Position numbers and translations under genes: made by a program
Assembly (NCBI RefSeq): GCF_022288725.1
Contig: NZ_JAKNTA010000005.1
Span: 409,658 to 473,657, forward strand
DNA from: Kitasatospora sp. A2-31
Lineage (GTDB): Bacteria > Actinomycetota > Actinomycetes > Streptomycetales > Streptomycetaceae
Direction: 5' to 3'
Length of the DNA stretch: 64,000 bases
Shown here: one piece after another, positions 25,175-33,882 of the stretch
Layout: every line of letters begins with the position of its first letter
Position numbering within the stretch: position 1 is the stretch's first letter
Notes under the pieces: model-generated
What the model was told of the DNA's origin: nothing
Database searches by the model: none
What the model saw: the letters and a program-made list of their open reading frames with translations, nothing else

Positions 25175-26079
25175 GCGGCCACCGCCCGGTACTCGACGCT
25201 GTCGGCGGTCATCCGCATGAACGCCTCTTCCAGGGTGTCCTGTTGGACGGCGATCTCGTAGAGCACCACGCCGTTGGCGGCCGCCAGGGCGGCGAGCTGC
25301 TCGGGCTCGGCGCCGGCGACCTCCCAGGCGCCCCCGTCCACCGGCTCCGCGTCCAGGCCGGAGTCGCGCATCAGGACGGACAGCCTCTGCGGGTCCACCG
25401 CACGCACCCGGATCCGGGTGCGGCCGTGCCGGTCGATGAACTCCGCGGTGGCGGCGTCCGCCAGCAGCCGGCCCCGCCCGATCACCACCAGGTGGTCGGC
25501 GGTGAGGGCCATCTCCGTCATCAGGTGCGAGGAGACCAGCACCGACCGCCCCTCGGCGGCCAGGCCGCGCAGCAGCGTGCGGATCCAGCGGATGCCCTCC
25601 GGGTCGAGCCCGTTCACCGGCTCGTCGAGCATCAGCACCGGCGGGTCGCCGAGCAACGCGGCGGCTACCCCCAGGCGTTGGCGCATGCCGAGGGAGAAGC
25701 CGCGGATCCGGCGGTCGGCCGCGTCGGCGAGGCCGACCTGGGCGAGCACCTCGTCCACCCGGTGCTTCGACAGGGCGTTGCTGGCGGCGAGCCAGCGCAG
25801 GTGGCCGCGTGCCGTGCGACCGCCGTGCACGGCCTGCGGGTCGAGCAGGGTGCCGATCCGGCGCAGCGGGTCGGGCAGTTCGGCGTACGGGCGGCCGTCC
25901 ACCAGGGCGCGGCCGGCCGTCGGCCGCTCCAGGCCGAGGATCATCCGCATGGTGGTGCTCTTGCCGGCGCCGTTCGGGCCGAGGAAGCCCGTCACCACTC
26001 CGGGCCGGACCTCGAAGTCGAGGTCGGCGACCACCCACGTACCGTCGTACTCCTTGCCGAGGCCCTGGACCTGGATCAC
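25171..26079 (-). CDS. ABC transporter ATP-binding protein
   Basis: A 302-aa ATPase of the drug/bacteriocin-export type: Walker A GFLGPNGAGKSTTMRMILG, a signature written FSLGMRQRLGVAAAL, Walker B PPVLMLDEPVNGLDPEG and the switch His in VSSHLMTEMAL. The GTG start is backed by AGGAG at 7 nt. First gene of the ATPase-permease-permease operon. It diverges from the sensor kinase, which probably responds to the exported or toxic compound. Confidence 0.93.
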   Translation of the reverse strand: MIQVQGLGKEYDGTWVVADLDFEVRPGVVTGFLGPNGAGKSTTMRMILGLERPTAGRALVDGRPYAELPDPLRRIGTLLDPQAVHGGRTARGHLRWLAASNALSKHRVDEVLAQVGLADAADRRIRGFSLGMRQRLGVAAALLGDPPVLMLDEPVNGLDPEGIRWIRTLLRGLAAEGRSVLVSSHLMTEMALTADHLVVIGRGRLLADAATAEFIDRHGRTRIRVRAVDPQRLSVLMRDSGLDAEPVDGGAWEVAGAEPEQLAALAAANGVVLYEIAVQQDTLEEAFMRMTADSVEYRAVAA

Positions 26080-26192
26080 GGTCGTGCTCCTGTTCTCTCT
26101 GCCGCTGACGCCGTCTGGGGTGGCGCGCTCCGGGTGGTCACCATTCGACCGGAACCGACCAGCCCTGCGGATCCCGCCGGGGAGGGGACGGT

Positions 26193-26239
26193 TCTCCCTC
26201 CCGAGAGGGAGACCGCCCCCGCCGCTGACCTGGCAGGAT
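26193..26239. promoter_or_regulatory. Inverted repeat and leaderless promoter between the ABC operon and the kinase
   Basis: TCTCCCTC-CCGA-GAGGGAGA, a perfect 8-bp inverted repeat at 26193-26212, sits where the -35 of the kinase promoter would be. CAGGAT at 26234-26239 is its -10, 6 nt before the kinase ATG. This is a candidate response-regulator binding site for both directions. Confidence 0.5.
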
Positions 26240-26245
26240 GGCCGA

Positions 26246-27490
26246 ATGCCCCGCATGTTCGCGCCCCTGCTGAGCGCCGCCGCCTACGCGCGGCTGGTGC
26301 ATCTGCTCATCGGCTGGATCTTCGCCGGCGTGGTCCTGATGGTCTATCCGGGAACGTCCGGCCCGACCCTCGGCGGGATCCTGGCGCGGGCGGTTCCGGT
26401 GGACGTCGCCCTGCTCGTCCTGGCGGCCCTGGTGCCCGCGATGCGCCGGGCCGAGGGCGTGCAGGCCCGTCTGCTGCTGATGCCCGGCCGGGAGCAGGAC
26501 ATCGCCGCCGAGCCGGCCCGCACCTGGGCCGACCGGTGGCGGACCGCGGTGTGGCTGGTCGGGCGGACGGCCCTGGGCTCGGCCGTCGGGGTGGCCTGCA
26601 TCCTGGCGGCGACGGCCGCCGTCGACCTGGTCGTCCGGCCCGAGCCCGACCTCTACGGAGTCCGGTTCCCGGCCCGCACGGGCCTGTCCTGGTACCAACT
26701 GCTGGCGCCGGTCCTGCTGTTCGGCGTCGGCTGGTTGATCGTCTGGGCCGGCCGCCTTCAACTGGCCATGGCGACAAGCCTGTTGGGGCCGTCGCGGGCC
26801 GAGCGGCTGGCCGCCGCCGAACTGCGGGCCGAACGGCTGCTGGAGCGCAACCTGTTGGCGCGTGAGCTGCACGACTCCATCGGCCACGCCCTGACGGTGA
26901 CGGTGATCCAGGCCGGTGCGGCGCGTGAGGTCGGCGATCCGGCGTTCGTCGCCAACGCGCTCGAGGTCATCGAGGAGACCGGGCGCCGGGCGATGGACGA
27001 CCTGGAGCGCACCCTCGTCCTGCTCCGCGACACCGGCGACCGCCCCGGGGGCGGAGGCTGCGCCGGTGAGGGCGGGGACGCCCGCGAGCGCCCCGGCATC
27101 GAGCAGCTCCCCGCGCTCTTCGAGACCGCACGCTCGGCCGGCAGCCAGGTCGAGGCGTGGATCGACGTGCCGTCCGGGAGGCTGCCGGGCGTGCTCTCCC
27201 GCGAGGGCTACCGGATCGTCCAGGAGGGCGTCACCAACGCCCTCAAGTACGCGCCCGGGCAGCCGATCAGGATCCGGATGGCCGTGCGCGAGGGCGCGTT
27301 CGAGCTGCGCTGCGCCAACACCGTGGGCCCGGCGCCGCACGGCCGGTCCACCCCGCGCCGGGGTGGGAAGGGGCTTCGCGGCGTCCGGGAGCGGGCCGTC
27401 CTGCTCGGCGGCGAGGCCTCGGCCGGGACGGACGCGGAGTCGGGCGAGTGGGTGCTGGCCGTTCGCGTCCCCCTACGCTTGGGCGCGTGA
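26246..27490 (+). CDS. Sensor histidine kinase (NarL/LuxR-type two-component system)
   Basis: A 414-aa membrane kinase. About four hydrophobic segments fill residues 10-180. The HisKA_3 dimerisation helix has the phospho-acceptor His in LLARELHDSIGHALTVTVIQ. The HATPase part includes EGVTNALKYAPG and a G box at RGGKGLRGVRERAVLLGG. It autophosphorylates and passes phosphate to the regulator encoded next, whose start overlaps the stop. The divergent ABC exporter is the likely target, as in many antibiotic-sensing modules. Confidence 0.93.
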   Translation: MPRMFAPLLSAAAYARLVHLLIGWIFAGVVLMVYPGTSGPTLGGILARAVPVDVALLVLAALVPAMRRAEGVQARLLLMPGREQDIAAEPARTWADRWRTAVWLVGRTALGSAVGVACILAATAAVDLVVRPEPDLYGVRFPARTGLSWYQLLAPVLLFGVGWLIVWAGRLQLAMATSLLGPSRAERLAAAELRAERLLERNLLARELHDSIGHALTVTVIQAGAAREVGDPAFVANALEVIEETGRRAMDDLERTLVLLRDTGDRPGGGGCAGEGGDARERPGIEQLPALFETARSAGSQVEAWIDVPSGRLPGVLSREGYRIVQEGVTNALKYAPGQPIRIRMAVREGAFELRCANTVGPAPHGRSTPRRGGKGLRGVRERAVLLGGEASAGTDAESGEWVLAVRVPLRLGA

Positions 27491-28170
27491 TGATCGACAT
27501 ACTGCTGGCCGACGACGAGGAGCTGGTCCGGGCCGGCCTGCGGGCCGTCCTGGAGGCCCAGGGTGACCTGACGGTGGTCGGCGAGGCCGCCGACGGGGTC
27601 GAGGCGGTCGCGCTGGCCCGCGAACTGCGCCCGCACGTGGTGCTCATGGACGTCCGGATGCCGGTGATGGACGGCCTGGCCGCCACCCGGGCCCTGGTCG
27701 GGCCGGGCCCGGGCGGGGCCGCGGGCGGCGGGGGGTCGGAGCAGGCCCCGAAGATCCTGGTCGTCACCACCTTCGAGAACGACGACTACGTCTACCAGGC
27801 GCTGCGGGCCGGCGCCGACGGGTTCCTGCTGAAGCGCTCGCGCCCCTCCGAGATCGCCCAGGCCGTCCGGCTGGTCGCTGCGGGCGAGTCGCTGCTCTTC
27901 CCGGCCGCGATCCGGCGCCTCGCGGTCGGCCAGGGCAACCGCGCCGCGCGCGAGACGCTGGAGCGCGCCGCCCTGACCGGGCGCGAGGCGGAGGTGTTGC
28001 GTCTGATGGCCCGCGGACTGGCCAACGGGGAGATCGCCGAGCAGCTGTTCCTCGGGGTGCAGACGGTGAAGACGCACGTCAGCAGCGTGCTGGCGAAGCT
28101 CGGCGCCCGGGACCGCACCCAGGCGGTGATCGCCGCGTACGAGGCCGGCTTCGTGGAGCCGTCGGAGTAG
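27490..28170 (+). CDS. NarL/LuxR-family response regulator
   Basis: A 226-aa regulator. The receiver domain has LLADDEELVRAGLR (acidic pair), the phospho-Asp in VVLMDVRMPVMDG and the conserved Lys in GFLLKRSRP. The C-terminal LuxR-type HTH reads LTGREAEVLRLMARGLANGE and VQTVKTHVSSVLAKLG. A glycine-rich insertion (GPGPGGAAGGGG) extends the beta3-alpha3 loop region. ATG 27490 shares one base with the kinase stop. A GTG one codon upstream is an alternative. Confidence 0.94.
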   Translation: MIDILLADDEELVRAGLRAVLEAQGDLTVVGEAADGVEAVALARELRPHVVLMDVRMPVMDGLAATRALVGPGPGGAAGGGGSEQAPKILVVTTFENDDYVYQALRAGADGFLLKRSRPSEIAQAVRLVAAGESLLFPAAIRRLAVGQGNRAARETLERAALTGREAEVLRLMARGLANGEIAEQLFLGVQTVKTHVSSVLAKLGARDRTQAVIAAYEAGFVEPSE

Positions 28171-28177
28171 GCCGCCA

Positions 28178-28201
28178 GGGCCGACGGGCCGACGGGCCGA
28201 C
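28178..28201. repeat. Three tandem copies of GGGCCGAC
   Basis: An 8-bp unit repeated three times directly after the response-regulator stop, in the convergent gap with modC. GC-rich inverted repeats follow at 28213-28246 and may terminate both genes; the pairing is imperfect. Confidence 0.6.
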
Positions 28202-28257
28202 GGGGTGACGGGACCGCGGCCCCCGGCACCGGGCCCCGGCCCGCGGGAGCGGCGGGG

Positions 28258-29325
28258 TCAGGCCGGATAGGCGTGCGTCTGGGCGGCCTTGACCGACGCC
28301 CAGACGGTGGCGCCGGGGGCGAGGTCGAGCTCGGCCGCGGCGGCGGGCGTCAGATCAGCGGCCATCGGCACGGCTCCGGCCAAGTCGGCGCGGACCTGGT
28401 CGCCGTGCAGGTCCAGGCCCGTCACCTCCAGCTCCCAGACGTTGCGCGCGCTGGACTGAGGCCTCTCCCGGTAGAGCGTCACCGCCGACGGTGGGAACGC
28501 CACGAAGGCGGGACCGGTCAGCTCCTCGGTGGTGGTCAGCCCGGTGCCGTCCGCCAGCGTGACCCGGTGGCCGTCCGCCGTGCCCTGGTAGAGGTTGAGG
28601 CCGACCAGGCGGGCGATGTAGTCGGTGCGCGGCCGGCGGGCGATCTCGGCCGGACTGCCGGACTGCACCTCCCGCCCGTCCTCGATCACCACCAGCCGAT
28701 CGGCCAGCACCATCGCGTCCAGCGGGTCGTGCGTCACCAGCACTGCCACCGCCTCGAACTCGGCGAGGTGGCGTCGCAGCTGCGAGCGGACGTCGAGGCG
28801 GGTGCGGGCGTCCAGGGCGGCCAGCGGTTCGTCGAGCAGCAGCAGCCGGGGCCGGACGGCCAGCGCGCGGGCGAGCGCCACGCGCTGCGCCTGGCCCCCG
28901 GAGAGGCGGCCAGGCCGGACGTCGGCGTGCTCGCCCAGGCCCATCCGTTCCAGCCAGCCGGCCGCCTCGGCGCGCGCCTCGCGCTTGGACCGGCCCTGGC
29001 AGCGCGGGCCGAAGGCGACGTTGTCGAGCGCACTGAGGTGCGGGAAGAGCAGGTAGTCCTGGAACACCACGCCGACCGGGCGCTCCTCGGCGGGGGTGTG
29101 CAGCCGCCGGGCCGGGTCCTCCAGGACGCGGCCGTCCAGCCGCAGGTGGCCGCCGCCGAGCGGGAGCAGTCCGGCGAGCGCGCGCAGGGCCGTGGACTTG
29201 CCGGCGCCGTTCGGTCCGAGCAGGGCGACCACCTCGCCGGGGGCGGCGGTGAGCGCGAGGTCGAGGCTGAAGGCGGCGCGGTCGACCCGCAGCCGGGCGT
29301 CGAGGGCGGGGGCGGCGGCAGTCAC
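28258..29325 (-). CDS. modC: Molybdate ABC transporter ATP-binding protein ModC
   Basis: A 355-aa ATPase energising molybdate import. It has Walker A LLGPNGAGKSTALRALAG, signature GRLSGGQAQRVALARAL, Walker B LLLLDEPLAALDA and VLVTHDPLDAM. The C-terminal ~100 residues form a TOBE/Mop oxyanion-sensing domain (ARNVWELEVTGLDLHGDQV and VWASVKAAQTHAYP). A GTG with GGAAG 8 nt upstream is used. Longer in-frame sequence upstream lacks coding character. It is 259 nt from modB, an unusually wide gap with no gene in it. Confidence 0.93.
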   Translation of the reverse strand: MTAAAPALDARLRVDRAAFSLDLALTAAPGEVVALLGPNGAGKSTALRALAGLLPLGGGHLRLDGRVLEDPARRLHTPAEERPVGVVFQDYLLFPHLSALDNVAFGPRCQGRSKREARAEAAGWLERMGLGEHADVRPGRLSGGQAQRVALARALAVRPRLLLLDEPLAALDARTRLDVRSQLRRHLAEFEAVAVLVTHDPLDAMVLADRLVVIEDGREVQSGSPAEIARRPRTDYIARLVGLNLYQGTADGHRVTLADGTGLTTTEELTGPAFVAFPPSAVTLYRERPQSSARNVWELEVTGLDLHGDQVRADLAGAVPMAADLTPAAAAELDLAPGATVWASVKAAQTHAYPA

Positions 29326-29584
29326 GGTGTGGGCTTCCAGGGCTCGGCAGGGGGCGGGGTCGTCGCTGGATCCGGGGCGGCGGCGCCCAGCGGGGGAGCG
29401 TGGTCGGACGGGCGGGCCGATCCACCGCCGGAGCGGAGGGCCGGGTGGGCCGACCGTCCACTCCGCGCTTCCGCCGAGCGCGCCCGCCGCGTCCCCTCCA
29501 CGCGTCCGGCCGGTGCCCGGTCCCCGGCCTGCGGGCACTGCCGGGCGGGCGCGCGGAGTCCGGCCCCGGGGGCTGCAGCCGGGC

Positions 29585-30436
29585 TCACGAGGTCGACAGC
29601 CAGCGTTCGCGCAGCCCGACCAGGACGGCGACGGAGACCACCAGCAGCACCAGCGAGAGGGCGATCGCCGCCTCCGGGTCGCGCTCCATGGCGAGGTAGA
29701 CGGCCAGCGGCATCGTCTGCGTCCTGCCCGGGAAGTTGCCCGCGAAGGTGATCGTCGCCCCGAACTCGCCCAGCGCCCGGGCCCAGGCCAGCACGGCGCC
29801 CGCGCCGATGCCGGGGGCGATCAGCGGCAGGGTGACCCGGCGGAAGGCGGTCAGCCGCGAGGCCCCCAGGGTGGCGGCCGCCTCCTCGTACCGCGGGTCG
29901 GCCGCCCGCAGGGCACCCTCGACGCTGATCACCAGGAACGGCATCGCCACGAACGCCTCGGCGACGATCACACCGGTGGTGGTGAAGGGCAGGGTGATGC
30001 CGAAGGCGGAGTCCAGCCACGAGCCGACGATGCCGCGCCGCCCGAGCACCAGCAGCAGCGCCACACCGCCCACCACCGGCGGCAGCACGAGGGGCAGGGT
30101 CACCAACGCCCGGACGAGCCGGCGCCCGGGCAGCTCGGTGCGCGCCAGCAGCCAGGCCAGCGGCACCCCGAGCACCAGCGACACCCCCGTCGCCGCCGTG
30201 GCGGAGACGAGCGAGAGGCGCAGCGCGTCCCAGACCTCGGTGCTGGTGAGCTGGTCGGACAGGCTGCTCCAGGGTGCCCGGACCAGCAGCCCGACCAGCG
30301 GCAGGGTCAGGAACGCCAGCCCGAGCAGCGCCGGGAGCAGCAGGGCGACCGGGACGCGGTCCGCGCGCCGCCGCCGGGGTGGCAGGCCCGTGCTCGGGGC
30401 CACCCCGGCCTCCGGCCCGGTGGTGCGGGGGTTCAC
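29585..30436 (-). CDS. modB: Molybdate ABC transporter permease ModB
   Basis: A 283-aa inner-membrane permease with about five or six helices and the EAA loop that docks the ATPase, here EEAAATLGASRLTAFRRVTLP (EAAATLGAS...G). RVPVALLLPALLGLAFLTLP opens the first helix, and ALGEFGATITFAGNFPGRTQ is characteristic of ModB. The GTG start overlaps the modA stop in GTGA, so the two are coupled. Confidence 0.94.
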   Translation of the reverse strand: MNPRTTGPEAGVAPSTGLPPRRRRADRVPVALLLPALLGLAFLTLPLVGLLVRAPWSSLSDQLTSTEVWDALRLSLVSATAATGVSLVLGVPLAWLLARTELPGRRLVRALVTLPLVLPPVVGGVALLLVLGRRGIVGSWLDSAFGITLPFTTTGVIVAEAFVAMPFLVISVEGALRAADPRYEEAAATLGASRLTAFRRVTLPLIAPGIGAGAVLAWARALGEFGATITFAGNFPGRTQTMPLAVYLAMERDPEAAIALSLVLLVVSVAVLVGLRERWLSTS

Positions 30437-31314
30437 GGTGCCTGGAACCCCGCCGCGGTGAGCACCTGCTGCGCCTCGGCCGACCCGATGTAGGCGACGA
30501 ACGCGGCCGCGCCGTCCTTGTTCGGCGCCTTGGCCAGGGCGGCGATCGGGTAGTCGTTCACGGCCTTGGCGGCCTCGGGGAAGTCCACGCCGTCGATCTT
30601 CGCAGCATCGGCCTTCACATCGGTCCTGTACACCAGCGAGGCGTCGACCTCGCCCAGCTCGACCTTGGTCAGCGCGCCCTTCACGTCCTGCTCCAGGGTG
30701 ACCGGGGTGAGCTCGACACCGGCGGCCTTGAGCGCGGTCTGCGCGGCGGCGCCGCACGGCACCTCCTTCGCGCAGAGCGCGACCTTGACGCCGGGGGCGG
30801 AGAGGTCCTTGAGCCCCGCGACGTGCTTGGGGTTGCCCTTGGGCACGGCGATGGCGAGCGTGTTCCTCACGAAGGTCCTCGGCGTGCCGACGGCGCCGCC
30901 CGCGTCGCTGACCGTCTTCATGGTGGCCGGGCTGGCCGCGGCGAACACGTCGGCGGGCGCGCCGGAGTTGATGCTGGTGGCGAGGCTGGAGCTGCCGCCG
31001 AAGTTGAAGGTGACCCTGGCGCCCGGGTGGGCGGCCTCGAACTTCCTGCCGAGCTCGGTGAAGCTCTCCTTGAGCGAGGCGGCGGCGAAGACGGTGATCG
31101 CGCCGGAGGCCTTCGGAACGTCGGCCGAGGCGGCGGTCGAGGAGCCGGCGCCCGTGGTGGCGCCGGCGGACGCGCTGCCGGCGGCGCCGCTGCCCGAGGA
31201 CTTCGTGTCGCCGTCGCTGCCGCAGGCGGTGATCCCGAGGCTGAGGGCGAGAGCCGCTGCGGCGACGACGGCGAGTCTGCGGGTGCGGGCGGTGGGCGTG
31301 CTGTCGGTGCTCAT
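30433..31314 (-). CDS. modA: Molybdate-binding lipoprotein ModA
   Basis: A 293-aa periplasmic-type binding protein anchored as a lipoprotein. The signal peptide runs RRLAVVAAAALALSLGITAC, with the lipobox Cys at about residue 31. A Ser/Gly/Ala linker follows, then the ModA domain: ITVFAAASLKESFTELGRKF, FNFGGSSSLATSI (oxyanion-binding serines), GAPADVFAAAS and VDASLVYRTDVKA. It captures molybdate (or tungstate) for ModBC. First gene of the operon. Confidence 0.95.
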   Translation of the reverse strand: MSTDSTPTARTRRLAVVAAAALALSLGITACGSDGDTKSSGSGAAGSASAGATTGAGSSTAASADVPKASGAITVFAAASLKESFTELGRKFEAAHPGARVTFNFGGSSSLATSINSGAPADVFAAASPATMKTVSDAGGAVGTPRTFVRNTLAIAVPKGNPKHVAGLKDLSAPGVKVALCAKEVPCGAAAQTALKAAGVELTPVTLEQDVKGALTKVELGEVDASLVYRTDVKADAAKIDGVDFPEAAKAVNDYPIAALAKAPNKDGAAAFVAYIGSAEAQQVLTAAGFQAP

Positions 31315-31382
31315 CGGGCTTCCCCTCCGGGGCGCGCCGGACGGGGCGCGGTGCCACGTCCGCAGGTGCGGCTGATATGGCG

Positions 31383-31435
31383 ATCATAGTGCCGCAGATA
31401 CCAGCCCAAAATCGCCTGTTCCATCGCACAGGCGA
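31383..31435 (-). promoter_or_regulatory. modABC promoter with adjacent inverted-repeat operator
   Basis: On the minus strand TTTTGG (31406-31411) and TATGAT (31383-31388) are 17 nt apart, about 70 nt before modA. Touching the -35 on its upstream side is the inverted repeat TCGCCTGT-N8-ACAGGCGA (31412-31435). It is the obvious binding site for a molybdate-responsive regulator, which is not encoded in the window. The sequence differs from the E. coli ModE box. Confidence 0.65.
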
Positions 31436-31878
31436 GGGTGGCTGGCGGCTGCTTCGGCCTGTCGGAAGGCTCGAACCGGGTCGCGGGTCGCGGGTCACGG
31501 GTCGCAGGTCACGGATGGCGGGGCCGGTGGGCGGACGCGCCCTGGTCCGCTGCGCCACCTTCCGGGAGGATGACCCGGCGGTCAACCGGTGGGTACGGGC
31601 GGGGCGGGGTCGTCGCGCGGGCAGAGGACCGACCCATTCGAACACAGCCGCCGCACGCGGTGGGCGGCTTTTCACATCCTCGCGAAGGGCTTCGGCGCCC
31701 TCGATAGCGTCCCACGCACCCTGAAGCGGGTGTGCACATGCGTCCGGCCTGTGACAAGCGCCCTCCGGCCTGGCCGGACCCGTCGCCGTCCGCCGACGGC
31801 GCGGCGTCCGCCCGGCGCAGGGAGCCCCCGGGCGCGCAGCGTGAACCGCCCGGGTTCGACCGGTCGACCGGAGGTCCG
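31436..31878. other. Intergenic region between modA and the MHYT gene
   Basis: No convincing gene in 443 nt. At 31478-31514 a degenerate 7-bp direct repeat (GGGTCGC/GGGTCAC) occurs about five times. The segment before 31879 holds the GGAGG of the MHYT gene. I can place no promoter there securely. Confidence 0.5.
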
Positions 31879-32697
31879 ATGGGCATGATGAAGCACTTCG
31901 GCTTCGGCTGGCTCACGCCTGCGCTCTCGTACGTGGTGGCGTGCGCCGGGGCCGCCCGGGGCCTGCGGTGCATGCTGCGCGGGTTGGCCGCGACCGGGGC
32001 CTCCCGCCGGAACCGGCTGCTCACCGCGGGCGCCGCGATCGGTTCCGGCGTCTGGACGATGCACTTCGTCGCCATGTACGGCTTCGCCGTCGACGGCACC
32101 GAGCTGCGCTACGACGTCCCGCTGACCGTGCTGAGCCTGCTGGTGGCCGTCCTGGTCCCCGGCCTCGGCACGTTCGCCGTCGGCCACGGCCGGCACCGGG
32201 GCCTCGCGCTGGTGACCGGCGGGCTCACCACCGGCCTCGGTGTCGCCGCGATGCACCACCTCGGCATGGCCGCGATGCGGCTGCACGGCGGTCTGCGCTA
32301 CGAAGCGGGCACCGTTCTGCTCTCCGTCCTGATCGCGGTCGGCGCCACCACGGTGGCTCTCTGGGCGGCCGTCACCATCCGCACCGTGTACGCGGCCGTC
32401 GGCGCGTCGCTGCTGATGGGTCTCGCCGTGAGCTGCATGCACTGCGCGGCCATGGCGGCCGTCCGCGTCCAGCCGGAGCCGGCCCGGACCGTCCCCGGCG
32501 GGGCCGCGCCGATGGAGTTCGTCTTCCCGATCGCCGTCGGGCTCGGCTCGTCCCTCTTCCTCGCCTCGGCCTTCGTCGCGCTCAGCCCGACCGCCCGGCA
32601 GCGCGCCGCCTACCGGGAGGCGGGCGAGCTCACCGTCGAGGAGTTCCCGACCGCGCCCGTGCGGCCGGCACCGGGCGACCACGACCGCGCCGCCTGA
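31879..32697 (+). CDS. MHYT-domain integral membrane protein
   Basis: A 272-aa protein with about seven membrane helices and three MHYT-type motifs: TMHFVAMYGF, AMHHLGMAAM and CMHCAAMAAV. The domain is thought to bind copper and sense a diffusible gas such as NO, CO or O2. It usually precedes GGDEF/EAL or kinase output domains. Here it ends in a short hydrophilic tail, so it is a stand-alone sensor or has another role. Two ATGs (31879, 31885) fit the GGAGG; the first is taken. Confidence 0.88.
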   Translation: MGMMKHFGFGWLTPALSYVVACAGAARGLRCMLRGLAATGASRRNRLLTAGAAIGSGVWTMHFVAMYGFAVDGTELRYDVPLTVLSLLVAVLVPGLGTFAVGHGRHRGLALVTGGLTTGLGVAAMHHLGMAAMRLHGGLRYEAGTVLLSVLIAVGATTVALWAAVTIRTVYAAVGASLLMGLAVSCMHCAAMAAVRVQPEPARTVPGGAAPMEFVFPIAVGLGSSLFLASAFVALSPTARQRAAYREAGELTVEEFPTAPVRPAPGDHDRAA

Positions 32698-32957
32698 GGC
32701 GCGAACCGCCAACCCCGGCCCGCCGGGGCCACCGACCCGCACGCCGGACCTCGCCGCCCACGCCGTTCCCCGCCGTCCACGATCCGTGCCGTGGTCGTCC
32801 GCGGGCGCCGGCCGCCTCCTGACGCGGTCTTCGGCCTTCCCGCCCGTGGGCTCGGCACGGGCGGGCAGGTCCCGCCCGGTCGGGCCGCCAATTCCCGAGC
32901 CCCGCAAGGGTGATGACGAATTGCACACGAATGACTGCGCATCGTGAGACGGCGAAC

Positions 32958-32979
32958 TATGATGTGATCTGCATCACAT
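32958..32979 (+). promoter_or_regulatory. CRP-like palindrome before the ECF sigma gene
   Basis: TGTGA-TCTGCA-TCACA at 32963-32978 is a perfect match to the cAMP-receptor-protein consensus TGTGA-N6-TCACA; it also fits the GTG-N6-CAC pattern reported for Streptomyces Crp. A TATGAT -10 overlaps its left edge (32958-32963), so binding would sit at the transcription start and would more likely repress. The whole 32698-33036 gap has no other feature. Confidence 0.6.
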
Positions 32980-33036
32980 GCCGGTCGGTCGAATCGCCGA
33001 CCGGTGACTTCGGCTGCCGACTTCCGAGGGGGCGGC

Positions 33037-33837
33037 GTGGAATTCATCCATCAGTGCCGAGGTGGGGGAGGGCCGGACACCGCCGGCGACGCCCGCCCCT
33101 CCGATCAGGGCCCCTCCGATCAGGGCCCGTCCGAGCGAGGCGTCCTCCCCGGGTGCGGCCGTTCCGGGGGCGACCGGGCTGGATGTGGCGAAACGCGGCC
33201 GGGATCGGACGCCTCCCGATCGGAGAACGCCACTGCCGCGGATTTCAACCGGGCGTTCACGGACATGCTGCCGAGGCTCCACCGGGCAGCCGCCTCGCTC
33301 ACCGGAAATCCGTTCGCCGCCGGCGACATCGTGCACGACGCGTACCTGCGGATCGCCCGCCGCCCCGAGCGCTTCCTCGACCATCCGCAGCCCTACGCGT
33401 ACGCGTTCACCATCATGGCCAACATCCTGCGCGACCAGTGGCGTCGGGAACGGCGCCGGCCGTTCGTGCCGGAACCGCCGGAGGGGGTGCGGGTCGACGC
33501 GCAACCGTGCGGCGGGGGGTTCGGGGAGCTGCAGGCCCACTGGGAGGTGGTCCGGCTGCTGCGCCACTTGACCGCCAAGCAGGCGCGCGTCGTCCTGCTG
33601 GTCGACGTCGACGGCTACAGCATCGACGAAGCCGCGGCGCTGCTGGGCGTGCACCGCTCCACGCTGGCGGTCACCCGCCGCCGGGCGCTGCGCCACCTCC
33701 GGACCCTCCTCGAAGGGGAGCGCGCCGGTGGCGGCCAAGGTGGCGGCCACGGGCACGGCGGGGGAGGCGGCAGCGCGGGGCGGCCGCGCGCGGGTCGGGT
33801 GCGGAGGGTCCCGGCGCCGCCCGACGCACCGAGCTGA
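33037..33837 (+). CDS. ECF-type RNA polymerase sigma factor
   Basis: About 266 aa. Region 2 spans DFNRAFTDMLPRLHRAAASL to DIVHDAYLRIARRPERF and YAFTIMANILRDQWRRERR. Region 4 is LTAKQARVVLLVDVDGYSI with the HTH DEAAALLGVHRSTLAVTRRR. The first ~70 residues are Gly/Asp/Ser-rich and the C-terminus ends in a Gly/His/Arg tail, both unusual for ECF factors. GAGGGGG precedes GTG 33037. A GTG 11 codons earlier (33004) lacks a ribosome site. No anti-sigma gene is adjacent. Confidence 0.85.
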   Translation: MEFIHQCRGGGGPDTAGDARPSDQGPSDQGPSERGVLPGCGRSGGDRAGCGETRPGSDASRSENATAADFNRAFTDMLPRLHRAAASLTGNPFAAGDIVHDAYLRIARRPERFLDHPQPYAYAFTIMANILRDQWRRERRRPFVPEPPEGVRVDAQPCGGGFGELQAHWEVVRLLRHLTAKQARVVLLVDVDGYSIDEAAALLGVHRSTLAVTRRRALRHLRTLLEGERAGGGQGGGHGHGGGGGSAGRPRAGRVRRVPAPPDAPS

Positions 33838-33882
33838 CGGCAAGTCAGCTGATGCGGGGCCCCGGCCCGTACGCTGAAAATC

